From Thiohalocapsa sp. ML1 (GTDB lineage: Bacteria; Pseudomonadota; Gammaproteobacteria; Chromatiales; Chromatiaceae), in contig NZ_JABX01000007.1 in NCBI RefSeq assembly GCF_001469165.1, positions 101,654-165,653 of the forward strand: a stretch of 64,000 bases of DNA, read 5' to 3'. A program made the translations under genes and the position numbers. Below, piece by piece: positions 29,157-39,463 of the stretch. Positions within the stretch are counted from its first letter, which is position 1. Each line of letters opens with the position of its first letter. The notes under the pieces were generated by a model. That model saw only the letters and a list, made by a program, of their open reading frames with translations, made no database searches and was not told the origin of the DNA.

Positions 29157-29735
29157 ATGAGTGAGCGGGAGACCGACCAGGCCTTGGTCGAACGTGCGCA
29201 AGGCGGTGACAACCGTGCGTTCGATCTACTGGTGCTCAAGTATCAGCAGCGGATCGCCGCGCTGATCGGCCGCTACCTGCGCGACAACAGCGAGGTGATG
29301 GACGTGACCCAGGATGCCTTCCTCAAAGCGTATCGCGCGCTGCCGGGCTTTCGTGGCGAGAGCGCGTTCTACACCTGGATCTACCGCATCGCGATCAACA
29401 CGGTGAAGAACCATCTGGTGGCGCAGGGTCGTCGGCCGCCGGGCGACGACGTGGAGGCGGAAGTTGCGGAGCAGATGGACATGGGCGGTCGGCTGCGCGA
29501 TCAGGCGACGCCTGAACGGGAGCTGCTGACCGATGAGATCGCCAACAACGTGCAGGCGGCGCTCGACGGTCTGCCGGAGGACTTGCGGACCGCCATCGTC
29601 CTGCGCGAGCTGGAAGGCATGAGCTACGAGGAGATCGCCACCGCCATGTCGTGTCCCATTGGCACCGTGCGCTCGCGTATCTTTCGCGCGCGGGAGGCCA
29701 TCGACAAGCGGCTTCGGCCGCTGCTGATGTCATGA
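29157..29735 (+). CDS. rpoE: RNA polymerase sigma factor RpoE (AlgU-like)
   Basis: 192 residues. Sigma region 2 (F-D-L-L-V-L-K-Y-Q-Q-R-I; D-V-T-Q-D-A-F-L-K-A-Y-R-A) and region 4 (L-P-E-D-L-R-T-A-I-V-L-R-E-L-E-G-M-S-Y-E-E-I-A). ATG 29157 has CGGAGG six bases upstream. It directs the envelope-stress response and is followed by its regulators rseA, rseB, rseC and the protease mucD in the standard order. Confidence 0.96.
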   Translation: MSERETDQALVERAQGGDNRAFDLLVLKYQQRIAALIGRYLRDNSEVMDVTQDAFLKAYRALPGFRGESAFYTWIYRIAINTVKNHLVAQGRRPPGDDVEAEVAEQMDMGGRLRDQATPERELLTDEIANNVQAALDGLPEDLRTAIVLRELEGMSYEEIATAMSCPIGTVRSRIFRAREAIDKRLRPLLMS

Positions 29736-29856
29736 TTCGTCGCGACCGCGGCACGGCCGCCGGCGGGCAGTCCGGGCCGCAATCGGCGTCGCCGGGCCGA
29801 AGCGCGTCGCCGCGGCGACGCTTACCAGTCACACAATCTGCGGGGGTGAATACCGC

Positions 29857-30390
29857 ATGAGCACGGATCTGGAAAAACAACGCATCTGCTGCCTCATGGA
29901 CGGCGAGGCGGGGCGTTTCGAGGCCGCGGCGGCCATTAACGATCTGCTCGGGTCACCCGAGCTGGTCGGGAGCTGGGAACGCTGGCACCTCATCCGCCGC
30001 GCGTTGCGCCGCGAGCCGAACGACCTCGCCGCACGCAACATTGCCGGGCGGGTGCGTGCGCAGCTCACCGCGACCAGCGGGCCTACTGAACCTGCGCCGC
30101 TGCCGCGCATCCCCCACGGCTCGCGCTGGCTCAGCGCACCCGTCGGCGGTGCCCTTGCCGCGGGGATGGCGCTGCTCGGGCTGGCCGTCGTGCTCACGCG
30201 CCCGGTGCCAGGAGCGCTCGACGGCGACGTCCAACTGGCCGCAACCACCGAGCGCTGGCAGCAGCAGGACCCCGCCGTGCGCAACCGGCTCGACCGGCTG
30301 CTGTTCAACCACCATGAGCAAATGGCGGGGCCCGCACGCAGCGGGGTCGGACTCTACGTCGCCGTCATCGGTTACGAGCGTCTACCTTGA
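29857..30390 (+). CDS. rseA: Anti-sigma-E factor RseA
   Basis: 177 residues. The N-terminal cytoplasmic domain (I-C-C-L-M-D-G-E; W-E-R-W-H-L-I-R-R-A-L-R) binds sigma-E. One transmembrane segment lies at about residues 95-112 (V-G-G-A-L-A-A-G-M-A-L-L-G-L-A-V-V-L), followed by a periplasmic domain. In this family DegS/RseP cleave RseA to release the sigma factor. The 120 bp after rpoE holds no gene. Confidence 0.9.
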   Translation: MSTDLEKQRICCLMDGEAGRFEAAAAINDLLGSPELVGSWERWHLIRRALRREPNDLAARNIAGRVRAQLTATSGPTEPAPLPRIPHGSRWLSAPVGGALAAGMALLGLAVVLTRPVPGALDGDVQLAATTERWQQQDPAVRNRLDRLLFNHHEQMAGPARSGVGLYVAVIGYERLP

Positions 30391-30467
30391 GCTTGTCTGC
30401 ACCTGCGACCCAGGGCGCGGTGTCGAACCCCGCGGCTCCGAAGCTTCACCGCGTGTGCGACCGTTGC

Positions 30468-31394
30468 ATGAGCCCGCTGCGGCTCACGGCGCTGTTGTTC
30501 GGGCTGCTCGGCAGCGCGGCCGCGGCGTTCGCCGACGAGGGCGCCGCGGCGATCCTCCATCGCATGAACCGGTCCGCCGAGCACGTGGCCTTTGAGGGCA
30601 CCCTGGTCTACCTGCACGGGCACGACCTGGCGGCACTGCGGGTCAGCCATCGCGTCGGCGCCGGCGGCAGCGGTGAGAGCCTCTTCTCCCTGACCGGACC
30701 GGTGCGGGCACTGGCCCGGCACGCCGGGGGCGTCACCTGCATGCTGCCGGATTCGGCGCCGCTGACCGTCCGGCGGCCCGCCGCCGCTGGCGGTCTGTTG
30801 GGCGGACTCGTGCTCGACTTTTCGGCCCTGTCCAGTCACTACGGCGTAGCACGGCATGGCGTGTTCCGCATCGCGGGGCGCGAGACGGATGTGGTCAGCG
30901 TCATGGCGAAGGACGTCTATCGCTACGGCTACCGGTTCTACGTCGATCAGGCGAGCGGCCTGCCGCTCAAGGTCGATCTGCTCGCACACGACCGCGTGCC
31001 GATCCAACAGATCATGTTCACGGACATCGACATCGATCCCGCCGCGGCGCCGCCGTCTGGCGGCGAGCCGCCGGCGCGGCCGACGCCGGCGCCCGGCGAT
31101 GATGCCGATTGGGAGCCGCGTCGGCTGCCCAGCGGCTTCGCTGTCATTTCTCGGGCAAACTTCGAGCGTGACGATGGTGCTACGGTGCGCCAGTTGGTGG
31201 TCAGTGACGGCCTTGCATCCTTCTCGATCTACGCCGAGCCGCCCGCGACAGGTGTGCTGCGGGGCGAGTCCCAGCTCGGCGCCGTCAGCGCCGCCGGTGG
31301 CCGCATCGGCGAGCACCACGTGACTGTGGTCGGCGAGGTGCCGCTCGCCACGGTGCGGTTCGTGCTCGACGGCATGGCTGCCGCGCTCGATTGA
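30468..31394 (+). CDS. rseB: Sigma-E regulatory protein RseB/MucB
   Basis: 308 residues from ATG 30468, which begins a clear signal peptide (M-S-P-L-R-L-T-A-L-L-F-G-L-L-G...A-F-A-D-E). An in-frame TTG at 30387 overlapping rseA would add 27 residues in front of the signal peptide. The mature protein has the two-domain MucB/RseB fold (H-R-M-N-R-S-A; F-E-G-T-L-V-Y; C-terminal L-V-V-S-D-G-L-A-S-F-S-I-Y). In the periplasm it protects RseA from DegS until it senses lipoprotein or LPS stress. Confidence 0.93.
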   Translation: MSPLRLTALLFGLLGSAAAAFADEGAAAILHRMNRSAEHVAFEGTLVYLHGHDLAALRVSHRVGAGGSGESLFSLTGPVRALARHAGGVTCMLPDSAPLTVRRPAAAGGLLGGLVLDFSALSSHYGVARHGVFRIAGRETDVVSVMAKDVYRYGYRFYVDQASGLPLKVDLLAHDRVPIQQIMFTDIDIDPAAAPPSGGEPPARPTPAPGDDADWEPRRLPSGFAVISRANFERDDGATVRQLVVSDGLASFSIYAEPPATGVLRGESQLGAVSAAGGRIGEHHVTVVGEVPLATVRFVLDGMAAALD

Positions 31395-31423
31395 ACCTAG
31401 AAAGCGCGGTTGGTCAGGGTGCG

Positions 31424-31483
31424 CCGAGGGCCGAGGGCCAAGGGCCGAGGGCCGAGGAGGGCTCCCTTGGCCCTCGGCCCTTT
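31424..31483. repeat. Inverted heptamer array, copy 4
   Basis: About five GGGCCGA/GGGCCAA units face three TTGGCCC/TCGGCCC units, in the rseB-rseC gap inside the sigma-E operon, where the transcript would carry it as a hairpin. Confidence 0.75.
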
Positions 31484-31599
31484 GACCTGCAAGCGCCGTG
31501 TCGTCGTGAAACTTGCCTCAGGGACGATTGCCGATGCTGGGCAGCGCGCCTATGCTGTGCGGCGCTGCGTGCATCGCAGCGCCTAGCGTGGGTGGAGCT

Positions 31600-32073
31600 G
31601 TGATCGAAGAGCAGGGCAGGGTGCTGCGAGTCGCGGACGGCGTCGCCATCATCGAGGCGGTGCGCCGGAGCGCCTGCGGCAGTTGCGGCGCTGCCGGGAG
31701 CTGCGGAACGTCGCTGCTTGACCGGTTTCTCGGGCGGCGTCCGCTGCATCTGGAAGTCGACAACACCCTCGGCGTTGAGGTCGGCGACGCGGTGGTGGTG
31801 GGCGTCCCCGAAGATGCCTTGCTGCGCGCTGCCGCCGCCGCCTACCTGGGGCCACTCGTGGGTCTCATCGGTGGGGCCATCGCCGGTCGGCATTGGCCGC
31901 TCCCCGCAAGTACCGACGGCGAGCTTGCGAGCATCCTCGGCGGTCTGCTCGGACTCGTCATCGCGCTACGCCTGGTGGCCGCCTACAGCCGCCGCCTGAC
32001 TGCAAACCGGCGCTTTCGCCCGGTGCTGCTGCGCAGAGACCGCCCGCTGCCTATCCCGGTCACTTTCAGTTGA
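31600..32073 (+). CDS. rseC: SoxR-reducing/sigma-E positive regulator RseC
   Basis: 157 residues from GTG 31600 (V-I-E-E-Q-G-R-V). The conserved cysteine cluster is C-G-S-C-x5-C (C-G-S-C-G-A-A-G-S-C). Two transmembrane segments follow (A-A-A-A-A-Y-L-G-P-L-V-G-L-I-G-G and L-G-G-L-L-G-L-V-I-A-L-R). The family is an inner-membrane protein linked to RNF/SoxR reduction and sigma-E control. Upstream in-frame ATGs exist, but the conserved N-terminus begins here. Confidence 0.88.
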   Translation: MIEEQGRVLRVADGVAIIEAVRRSACGSCGAAGSCGTSLLDRFLGRRPLHLEVDNTLGVEVGDAVVVGVPEDALLRAAAAAYLGPLVGLIGGAIAGRHWPLPASTDGELASILGGLLGLVIALRLVAAYSRRLTANRRFRPVLLRRDRPLPIPVTFS

Positions 32074-32211
32074 CAGCACGCCCGGCGCTGGCCGGGCGGC
32101 GACATCGTAACGGCAGAGCGCAGCCCGGGCCGGTGCTCTGCTATCTTTGCGCTTTCGCGTCGGCGCCGCGCTGCCGTTGCTATCGATCTCCCGACCGGTT
32201 TCATCGCCTAG

Positions 32212-33672
32212 ATGCTCACCCCCATCCGCCCGCTGTCCTTCCTGCTGCTGCTGATGGCCTGCGCAATCCCCGCGGGCGCCGCGAGGGAGGCCGTCGTCCC
32301 AGCTTTGCCCGGGAACGCCGCGACACGCTTTGGTTTGCCGGATTTCACCGGCCTGGTCGAGCTTTACGGGCCGGCGGTGGTGAACATCAGCACCAAACAG
32401 AACCTGCTCTACGGGCCGCAGGACTTTGATGCCGAAGATGGGTTCGGCGAGGATGGCCCGCTGTATGACTTCTTCCGCCGCTTCTTCGGGGAGGAGGGTC
32501 CACTGCCGGACGAAGGCGAGAACGGGCGCTCCCTGGGCTCGGGCTTTATTCTGTCGCCGGACGGCTACGTGCTGACCAACTCGCACGTCGTCGAGGCGGC
32601 GGACGAGATCGTTGTGCGCACTAGCGACCGGCGCGAGTTCATCGCCAAGGTCGTCGGCGCCGACGAGCGCAGCGATATGGCCTTGCTCAAGGTAGACGGG
32701 GAGGGCCTGCCGGCGGTGCAGATCGGCTCTGCCGCGGACCTCAAGGTGGGCGAGTGGGTGCTCGCCATCGGCTCGCCCTTCGGCTTCGAGCATTCCGCCA
32801 CCGCCGGCATCGTCAGCGCCAAGGGGCGGAGCCTGCCCACCGAAGACTATGTGCCCTTCATCCAGACCGATGTCGCCATCAACCCCGGCAACTCGGGCGG
32901 GCCGCTGTTTAACCTCGACGGCGAGGTGGTGGGCGTCAACTCCCAGATCTACAGCCGCACCGGCGGCTTTATGGGCCTGTCGTTCGCCGTACCCATTGAT
33001 GTGGCGATGGACGTGGTGGCGCAGCTCAAGGAGAAGGGGCGGGTCAGCCGCGGCTGGCTCGGCGTCCTGATTCAAGACGTGACGCGCGAGCTCGCCGAGA
33101 CCTTCGACCTAGGGCATCCCCGCGGTGCGCTGGTGGCGCAGGTGCTGCCGCAGAGCCCGGCCGCGAAGGCCGGGCTGCGTGCGGGGGACATCGTGCTCGC
33201 CTTCAACGGCAAGGAGGTCACGACCTCGGGCAACCTGCCGCCGCTGGTCGGCGCCGCCAAGGTCGGCACCGAGGCCGTCCTGACCGTGCTGCGCGGCGGT
33301 AAAACCATGGAGCTGCCGGTTATGTTGTCCGAGCTCCCCGAGGAAGAGGCCATCGTCGTCACCACCAGCCAGGTGGAGCAGGCCGCAGCGGACCGCTTGG
33401 GCCTCGTCGTCGAGGACCTGAGCGCAGACGAGCAGGAGCGGCTCGGCCTGCCCGGCGGTGCGGTGATCGTCGCGAGCGTGGAGGATGGCCCCGCACAGCG
33501 CGGCGGCATTCGCGCCGGCGATGTCATCGTCACCTTCGATAACGAGCCGGTGCCGGACACCAAGCGCTTCCGGCAACTGCTCGACGCGGTGCAGGCGGGC
33601 GAGTCCGTGGCCGTGCTGGTGCAGCGCGGCGACGGGCGCATGTTCTATCCCATACGCATTCCGGCGGAGTGA
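32212..33672 (+). CDS. mucD: Periplasmic serine protease, DegP/MucD type
   Basis: 486 residues. Signal peptide (1-24); trypsin-like domain with triad H125 (T-N-S-H-V-V), D155 (R-S-D-M-A-L-L) and S228 (G-N-S-G-G-P-L); two PDZ domains (about 295-380 and 400-480, the second with V-I-V-T-F-D-N-E-P-V-P-D). It degrades misfolded envelope proteins and is a sigma-E-regulon member at the end of rpoE-rseABC. Confidence 0.95.
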   Translation: MLTPIRPLSFLLLLMACAIPAGAAREAVVPALPGNAATRFGLPDFTGLVELYGPAVVNISTKQNLLYGPQDFDAEDGFGEDGPLYDFFRRFFGEEGPLPDEGENGRSLGSGFILSPDGYVLTNSHVVEAADEIVVRTSDRREFIAKVVGADERSDMALLKVDGEGLPAVQIGSAADLKVGEWVLAIGSPFGFEHSATAGIVSAKGRSLPTEDYVPFIQTDVAINPGNSGGPLFNLDGEVVGVNSQIYSRTGGFMGLSFAVPIDVAMDVVAQLKEKGRVSRGWLGVLIQDVTRELAETFDLGHPRGALVAQVLPQSPAAKAGLRAGDIVLAFNGKEVTTSGNLPPLVGAAKVGTEAVLTVLRGGKTMELPVMLSELPEEEAIVVTTSQVEQAAADRLGLVVEDLSADEQERLGLPGGAVIVASVEDGPAQRGGIRAGDVIVTFDNEPVPDTKRFRQLLDAVQAGESVAVLVQRGDGRMFYPIRIPAE

Positions 33673-33750
33673 CCGGCGCGTCGCCGCCGCGCCGGCGCTC
33701 CGCCGCCGCGGCCCCGTCACCTTCGCTGAACAAGGACTCAAGACCCCGCC

Positions 33751-35556
33751 ATGTCGGACCTCAAGCACATCCGCAACTTCTCCATCATCGCGCACATCGA
33801 CCACGGCAAGTCCACCATCGCCGACCGCTTCATCCAGCACTGCGGCAGCCTGAGCGCCCGTGAGATGTCCGCGCAGGTGCTGGACTCCATGGACCTCGAG
33901 CGCGAGCGCGGCATCACCATCAAGGCGCAGAGCGTCACGCTCGACTATCGGTCCCAGGACGGCGAGACCTACGAGCTCAACTTCATCGATACGCCGGGAC
34001 ACGTGGACTTTTCTTATGAGGTGTCGCGCTCGCTGGCGGCCTGCGAGGGCGCGCTGCTGGTGGTCGATGCGGCCCAGGGCGTGGAGGCGCAGAGCGTCGC
34101 CAACTGCTATACGGCCATCGACTTAGGGCTTGAGGTGCTGCCGGTCTTGAACAAGATCGATCTGCCGTCGGCGGAGCCGGAGCGGGTCATTCGCGAGATC
34201 GAGGAGATCATCGGCCTCGACGCCGACGATGCACTGCGGGTCAGCGCCAAGACCGGCGTCGGCATCCCGGACCTGCTGGAGATGCTGGTCAAGCGCATCC
34301 CGCCGCCGAGCGGTGATCCCGACGCCCCGCTGCAGGCACTCATCGTCGATTCCTGGTTCGACTCCTACGTCGGCGTCGTGTCCCTGGTGCGGGTCGTCAA
34401 CGGCTCGCTGAACCGGCGCGACAAGATCAAGGTCATGTCCTCGGGTCGCGTCTACCAGGCGGACAGCGTCGGCGTCTTCACGCCGAAGAAGACCGAGCGC
34501 CCGCTGCTCGACACCGGCGAGGTCGGCTTTCTGATCGCGGGCATCAAAGAGATCGACGGCGCGCCGGTGGGGGACACCATCACCACCGCGGACCGGCCGG
34601 CGCAGGCGCGGCTGCCGGGCTTCCGGCAGATCCAGCCGCGGGTGTTCGCGGGGCTTTACCCCGTCTCCACCGACGACTATGAAGATCTTCGCGACGCGCT
34701 GGGGAAGCTCCGGCTGAATGATTCGTCGCTGTTCTACGAGCCCGAGACCTCGCAGGCCCTAGGCTTCGGCTTCCGCTGCGGCTTCCTCGGCATGCTGCAC
34801 ATGGAGATCCTGCAAGAGCGCCTGGAGCGCGAATACGACTTAGACCTCATCACCACCGCGCCCACGGTCATCTACGAGGTGTTGAAGACCGACGGCGAGA
34901 CCATCAACGTGGACAATCCCGCCAACCTGCCGGATCTCGGCAGCATCCGCGAGATCCGCGAGCCCATCATCGAGGCGCACATTCTGGTGCCGCAGGACCT
35001 GCTCGGCGGCGTCATCAATCTCTGCATCGAAAAGCGTGGCGTGCAAAAGCAGCTCCAGTACCTGGGCGGGCAGGTGCAGGCGGCCTACGAGCTGCCGCTG
35101 AACGAGGTGGTGCTGGACTTCTTCGACCGGCTCAAGTCCGTGAGCCGCGGCTACGCGTCCTTCGAGTACGAGCTCAAGCGCTTCGACCCGGCCGACCTGG
35201 TCAAGCTCGATATTCTCATCAACGGCGAGCGGGTCGATGCGCTGTCGCTCATCGTGCACCGCAGCAACTCGCAGTCGCGCGGACGCGACCTCACCGAGCG
35301 CATGAAGGAGCTGATCCCGCGACAGATGTACGAGGTCGCGATCCAGGCCGCCATCGGCAACAAGATCATCGCCCGGACCACGGTGAAGGCGCTGCGCAAG
35401 AACGTCACGGCCAAGTGCTACGGCGGCGACGCGACCCGCAAGCGCAAGCTCCTGGAGAAGCAGAAGGCGGGCAAGAAGCGCATGAAGCAGGTGGGGCGCG
35501 TCGAGATACCGCAGGAGGCATTCCTTGCCGTGCTGCAAACCTCCAAGGATAATTAG
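33751..35556 (+). CDS. lepA: Elongation factor 4
   Basis: 601 residues. G1 [10 protein letters not shown]3 D-T-P-G-H-V-D-F, G4 N-K-I-D; EF-G-like domains II, III and V; and the LepA-specific C-terminal domain ([23 protein letters not shown]). It is a ribosome back-translocase. Its position before lepB is conserved. Confidence 0.98.
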   Translation: MSDLKHIRNFSIIAHIDHGKSTIADRFIQHCGSLSAREMSAQVLDSMDLERERGITIKAQSVTLDYRSQDGETYELNFIDTPGHVDFSYEVSRSLAACEGALLVVDAAQGVEAQSVANCYTAIDLGLEVLPVLNKIDLPSAEPERVIREIEEIIGLDADDALRVSAKTGVGIPDLLEMLVKRIPPPSGDPDAPLQALIVDSWFDSYVGVVSLVRVVNGSLNRRDKIKVMSSGRVYQADSVGVFTPKKTERPLLDTGEVGFLIAGIKEIDGAPVGDTITTADRPAQARLPGFRQIQPRVFAGLYPVSTDDYEDLRDALGKLRLNDSSLFYEPETSQALGFGFRCGFLGMLHMEILQERLEREYDLDLITTAPTVIYEVLKTDGETINVDNPANLPDLGSIREIREPIIEAHILVPQDLLGGVINLCIEKRGVQKQLQYLGGQVQAAYELPLNEVVLDFFDRLKSVSRGYASFEYELKRFDPADLVKLDILINGERVDALSLIVHRSNSQSRGRDLTERMKELIPRQMYEVAIQAAIGNKIIARTTVKALRKNVTAKCYGGDATRKRKLLEKQKAGKKRMKQVGRVEIPQEAFLAVLQTSKDN

Positions 35557-35709
35557 CCGTTTACATCGGCTGCCCCGCGCCGGTCGGTCGCCGCGCGCAC
35601 CATGGCGGCCGCGGCCCTCCCGACCCATCCTTCCCCCGCGCGCCGGCCGCGAGCAGCGCTCGGCCCACCTGGCCCGCGCGATCTACACGGATACGCACCC
35701 GTTCAGAGC

Positions 35710-36579
35710 ATGAATTTCGATTTTCCGACCTTCCTCGTCGCCGCCACGGCGCTCACCGGCGGCATCTGGCTGCTGGATGCGCTGGTGCTTGCGCCACGCC
35801 GCCGCCGGCTCGCCGAACAATCCGCCACCGGGGCCGACGCTGCCGGTGTCGGCGCCGGTGCCGGGGCCTCCGCCACCCGCGCCAGCCGCGAGCCCGTCAT
35901 CGTCGAATACGCGCGCTCGTTCTTCCCGGTCATCCTGGCGGTGCTGCTGCTGCGCTCCTTCATCGTCGAGCCATTCCGCATCCCGTCCGGCTCCATGATG
36001 CCGACCTTGCTGGTGGGTGACTTCATCCTAGTCAACAAGTTCGCCTATGGGCTGCGCTGGCCCGTGCTGAACAGCAAGTTCCTGCCGCTGGGCGAGCCTG
36101 CGCGCGGCGACGTGGTGGTGTTTCGGTTCCCGCGGGATGAGGCCGTCGACTACATCAAGCGCGTCGTCGGCGTGCCCGGCGACCAGATCTATTACCGCAA
36201 CAAGACACTGTACGTAAACGGTGAGCCCATGGCGCAGCTACCGCTGCCGCCGTACATCGGCGAGGGCGCCGGGAGTGGCCACTCGGGGGCCTATCGGGCG
36301 CTGGAGCAAGTCGACGGCGTCGAGCACGAGATCCTGATCAACCCCGGTGCCCGCGACCTGCCGCCGGGCTGCATGGTGCTCGCCAACGGCCCCGTCACCG
36401 TGCCGGAGGGCGCCTACTTCGTCGTCGGCGATAATCGCGACAACAGCAACGACAGCCGTTGCTGGGGCTTCGTGCCCGAGGGCAACCTGGTGGGCAAGGC
36501 CTTCGCGATCTGGATGCACTGGGACGGACAGCGCGGCTTTCCCATCGCCTTCGACCGCCTGGGCGACGTGATCCACTGA
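35710..36579 (+). CDS. lepB: Signal peptidase I
   Basis: 289 residues from ATG 35710. Two N-terminal membrane segments (F-L-V-A-A-T-A-L-T-G-G-I-W-L-L and F-F-P-V-I-L-A-V-L-L-L-R) precede catalytic Ser95 (S-G-S-M-M-P-T) and Lys150 (D-Y-I-K-R-V-V-G). Further signatures are G-D-N-R-D-N-S-N-D-S-R. It is an inner-membrane leader peptidase. Sequence upstream of 35710 in the same frame is proline/arginine-rich and not family-like. Confidence 0.96.
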   Translation: MNFDFPTFLVAATALTGGIWLLDALVLAPRRRRLAEQSATGADAAGVGAGAGASATRASREPVIVEYARSFFPVILAVLLLRSFIVEPFRIPSGSMMPTLLVGDFILVNKFAYGLRWPVLNSKFLPLGEPARGDVVVFRFPRDEAVDYIKRVVGVPGDQIYYRNKTLYVNGEPMAQLPLPPYIGEGAGSGHSGAYRALEQVDGVEHEILINPGARDLPPGCMVLANGPVTVPEGAYFVVGDNRDNSNDSRCWGFVPEGNLVGKAFAIWMHWDGQRGFPIAFDRLGDVIH

Positions 36580-36619
36580 GCACCAGCGCCTGAGCACCGG
36601 CCACCGAGACCCAACGACC

Positions 36620-37039
36620 ATGACCAGCCACGCCGCTTCGAACCGCCAGCCCCCGTCGCGTCGCCGGCCGAGTGCACGCGCCCAGCGCGGCATGGGCTTC
36701 GGCGGGGTCATGATCATCATCGTGCTGGTGGTCTTCTTCGCCAACCTCGCCATCGCCATGTTCCCCGCGTACGCGACCTTCTGGCAGGTGCGCGGCATCA
36801 TGGACCGGCTGCAGGAGAAGCCCGACGTCATCGCCCAGGGGCCGCGCGGCATCATGTCGAGCCTGAGCTCGCAGCTCGGCATCAACAGCATCCGCGATGT
36901 GGGCACGCAGCAGTTCAAGCTCGAGCGCGACCCCGACGGCATCAACCTGATCGCCGACTACGAAGTGCGCAAGCACCTGTTTTTCAATGTCGACGTGGTG
37001 ATGGCCTTCGACCACAAGGTGCTGTTGAAGAAGCCATGA
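36620..37039 (+). CDS. DUF4845 membrane protein
   Basis: 139 residues. A basic N-terminus leads into one transmembrane segment (V-M-I-I-I-V-L-V-V-F-F-A-N-L-A-I-A) and a periplasmic domain with D-Y-E-V-R. This is the DUF4845 family regularly found between lepB and rnc in gamma- and betaproteobacteria; the function is unknown. It overlaps rnc by ATGA. Confidence 0.88.
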   Translation: MTSHAASNRQPPSRRRPSARAQRGMGFGGVMIIIVLVVFFANLAIAMFPAYATFWQVRGIMDRLQEKPDVIAQGPRGIMSSLSSQLGINSIRDVGTQQFKLERDPDGINLIADYEVRKHLFFNVDVVMAFDHKVLLKKP

Positions 37040-37728
37040 ACGCGGACCCTCGCCGGCTCACGGCGGCCCTGCTCGGCGCCGACGACGCACTGCGGGCCGA
37101 CCTGCTTGCGCTCGCGCTGACCCACCGCAGCGCCGGCCGCGAGAACAACGAGCGGCTGGAGTTCCTCGGCGATGCGGCCCTCGGCCTCGTCATGGCAGAG
37201 GCGCTGTGGACGCGCTTTCCGGAGGCCGACGAGGGCGAGCTGAGCCGCCGGCGGGCCGCACTCGTGAACCAGGACAGCCTTGCCGCGGTGGCCCGTGAGC
37301 TCAAGCTCGGCGAGTATCTGCACTTGGGTCCCGGCGAGCTTCGCACCGGCGGCCACGCGCGCGACTCCATCCTCGCCGATGCGCTGGAGGCCATCATTGG
37401 CGCGGTGTATGCCGACCGCGGCTTCGCGGTCGTGCGCGCCATGCTGCTGCGGCTGTTCGATGGCCGGCTCACGCAGGTCGCAGCCCGCGAGGCCATCAAG
37501 GACCCGAAAACCCGGCTCCAGGAATGGCTCCAGGCGCGGCGCCGGCCGGTGCCGGAGTACAGTGTCGTCGAGGTCTCGGGCGCGGCCCACGACCAATCTT
37601 TCCACGTCCGCTGCCGACTGCCGGACGACGGCGCCGAGGCCAGCGGCCAGGGCAGCAGCCGCCGCCGGGCCGAGCAGGAAGCCGCGTCCGCGATGCTGCT
37701 CAAGCTCGACAGCGCCACCGCCACGTGA
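37036..37728 (+). CDS. rnc: Ribonuclease III
   Basis: 230 residues. RNase III signature N-E-R-L-E-F-L-G-D-A-A-L-G with the metal-binding E/D residues, a second D/E site in S-I-L-A-D-A-L-E-A-I-I-G-A, and a C-terminal double-stranded-RNA-binding domain (D-P-K-T-R-L-Q-E-W-L-Q; S-S-R-R-R-A-E-Q-E-A-A). It processes rRNA precursors. The start overlaps DUF4845. Confidence 0.97.
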   Translation: MNADPRRLTAALLGADDALRADLLALALTHRSAGRENNERLEFLGDAALGLVMAEALWTRFPEADEGELSRRRAALVNQDSLAAVARELKLGEYLHLGPGELRTGGHARDSILADALEAIIGAVYADRGFAVVRAMLLRLFDGRLTQVAAREAIKDPKTRLQEWLQARRRPVPEYSVVEVSGAAHDQSFHVRCRLPDDGAEASGQGSSRRRAEQEAASAMLLKLDSATAT

Positions 37729-37736
37729 GGGCACCC

Positions 37737-38624
37737 ATGACTGACCGCACCGGCACCATCGCCATCGTCGGGCGGCCCAACGTCGGCAAGTCCACGTTGT
37801 TGAACCGCCTCCTCGGGCAGAAGCTCGCCATCACGTCGCACAAGGCGCAGACCACCAGGCACGCCATTCTCGGCATCAAGAGCCGCCCGGACGGCCAGCT
37901 CCTGTACGTGGACACGCCGGGCCTGCACCAGCGCGGCGGCAGTGCCCTGAACCGCGTGCTGAACCGTACCGCCCGCTCGGCCCTCGGCGACGTGGATCTC
38001 ATTCTGCTGGTGCTGGAGGCGCCGCGCTTCACCAGGGAAGACGAGCTCGCCCTCGATGCCGCGGTCAACTCGGGTCCCCCCGTGATCGCGGCCGTCAACA
38101 AAGTGGATCTGCTGAAAGACAAGTCCGTGCTGCTGCCGTATCTGGCCGCCCTCGCCCAGCGCCACGCTTTTGCCGAGATCGTGCCGGTTTCGGCCAAGAA
38201 CGGCGCGCAGGTGGACACGCTCGAAGACCTGCTGCTCGCACGCCTGCCGGAGGGCGAGCGCATGTTCCCGGACGATCAGCTCACCGACCGCTCGGAGCGC
38301 TTCTTTGCCGCCGAGCTGCTGCGCGAGCAGCTTACGCGCCGCTACGCGCAGGAGCTGCCCTACGCGGTCACGGTGGAGATCGAGCGCTTCGAAAACCAGG
38401 ACGGCCGCTACCTCATCCATGCCCTGATCTGGGTGGAGCGCGAGAGCCAGAAGGGCATCATCATCGGCCGCGGCGGCGAGGCGCTGAAGGCCACCGCCAG
38501 CGAGGCCCGCCGGCAGATGCAGACGATGTTCGACTGCCCCGTGCATCTGGAGGTCTGGGTCAAGGTCAAGGAAAGCTGGCGCAGCGACGAGGCGGCGCTG
38601 GTGAGCCTGGGCTACGGCGATTGA
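37737..38624 (+). CDS. era: GTPase Era
   Basis: 295 residues. G1 G-R-P-N-V-G-K-S-T, G3 D-T-P-G, G4 N-K-V-D, and a C-terminal KH domain (I-I-I-G-R-G-G-E-A-L-K). ATG 37737 has GAGG six bases upstream. It assists 16S rRNA maturation and follows rnc by 8 bp. Confidence 0.97.
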   Translation: MTDRTGTIAIVGRPNVGKSTLLNRLLGQKLAITSHKAQTTRHAILGIKSRPDGQLLYVDTPGLHQRGGSALNRVLNRTARSALGDVDLILLVLEAPRFTREDELALDAAVNSGPPVIAAVNKVDLLKDKSVLLPYLAALAQRHAFAEIVPVSAKNGAQVDTLEDLLLARLPEGERMFPDDQLTDRSERFFAAELLREQLTRRYAQELPYAVTVEIERFENQDGRYLIHALIWVERESQKGIIIGRGGEALKATASEARRQMQTMFDCPVHLEVWVKVKESWRSDEAALVSLGYGD

Positions 38625-38660
38625 CACCCCTCGGGCGCACCGCATGTTGCGCTGGCCCCA

Positions 38661-39458
38661 ATGACCCGCGACCAGTTGCAACCCGGTTATGTGCTGCACC
38701 GCCGCGATTACGGCGACACCAGCCTGCTGCTCGATGTCTACGCCGCCGCCGCCGGGCGCATCGCGCTGGTGGCGAAGGGCGCGCGCCGGGCCCGGCGCGG
38801 CGGCAGCAGCCAGGCGGCGCTCCTGCAGCCCTATCAGCCGCTGCTGCTCGCCTGGACCGGCCGCGGCGAGGTCGGCACCCTGACCCGGGCGGAGCCCGCC
38901 GGCCGGCCGCTGCCGCTGGCGGGAGACGCACTCTATTGCGGCTTCTACGTCAACGAGCTGCTGCTGCGCCTGGTCGCTCGCCACGACGCCGACGAGATCA
39001 TTTTCGCGGCCTATCAGCGCGCGCTCACGGAGCTTGCCGGGGGCGGCGAGGCCGACACGCCGCTGCGCCGCTTTGAGCTCACGCTGCTCGGCCAGCTCGG
39101 CTATCGTCCGCCGCTCGACCGCGACGCCGACACGGGCCGGCCGATCGCCGCCGATGTGCGCTATGTTGTGGAGCCGGAACGCGGCCCAATCCTCGACGGC
39201 ATGGACCACCCGGATGCGCTGTCCGGCGCCACGCTCCTTGCGCTCGAGGCCGGCACGCGGCTCCCGCCCGGCGCGGCGCGGGAGGCGCGGCGGCTGCTGC
39301 GACGGCTGCTGGCGCCACACCTGGGCGAGCGGCCGCTGCAAAGCCGCGCGCTGTTCGCGGCCAGGCGCCGCGGTGGCGCAAAGCTGTCGGCGCCGACCCC
39401 GGACCCAGGAGCACACACCCGGCTCGATCCAGCTCCCGATTCACTACAAGGAGTCTGA
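38661..39458 (+). CDS. recO: DNA repair protein RecO
   Basis: 265 residues. N-terminal OB fold ([26 protein letters not shown]) and helical C-terminal domain ([24 protein letters not shown]). It loads RecA with RecR. The position between era and pdxJ is conserved. The C-terminal tail is longer and of low complexity. Confidence 0.95.
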   Translation: MTRDQLQPGYVLHRRDYGDTSLLLDVYAAAAGRIALVAKGARRARRGGSSQAALLQPYQPLLLAWTGRGEVGTLTRAEPAGRPLPLAGDALYCGFYVNELLLRLVARHDADEIIFAAYQRALTELAGGGEADTPLRRFELTLLGQLGYRPPLDRDADTGRPIAADVRYVVEPERGPILDGMDHPDALSGATLLALEAGTRLPPGAAREARRLLRRLLAPHLGERPLQSRALFAARRRGGAKLSAPTPDPGAHTRLDPAPDSLQGV

Positions 39459-39463
39459 CCCCT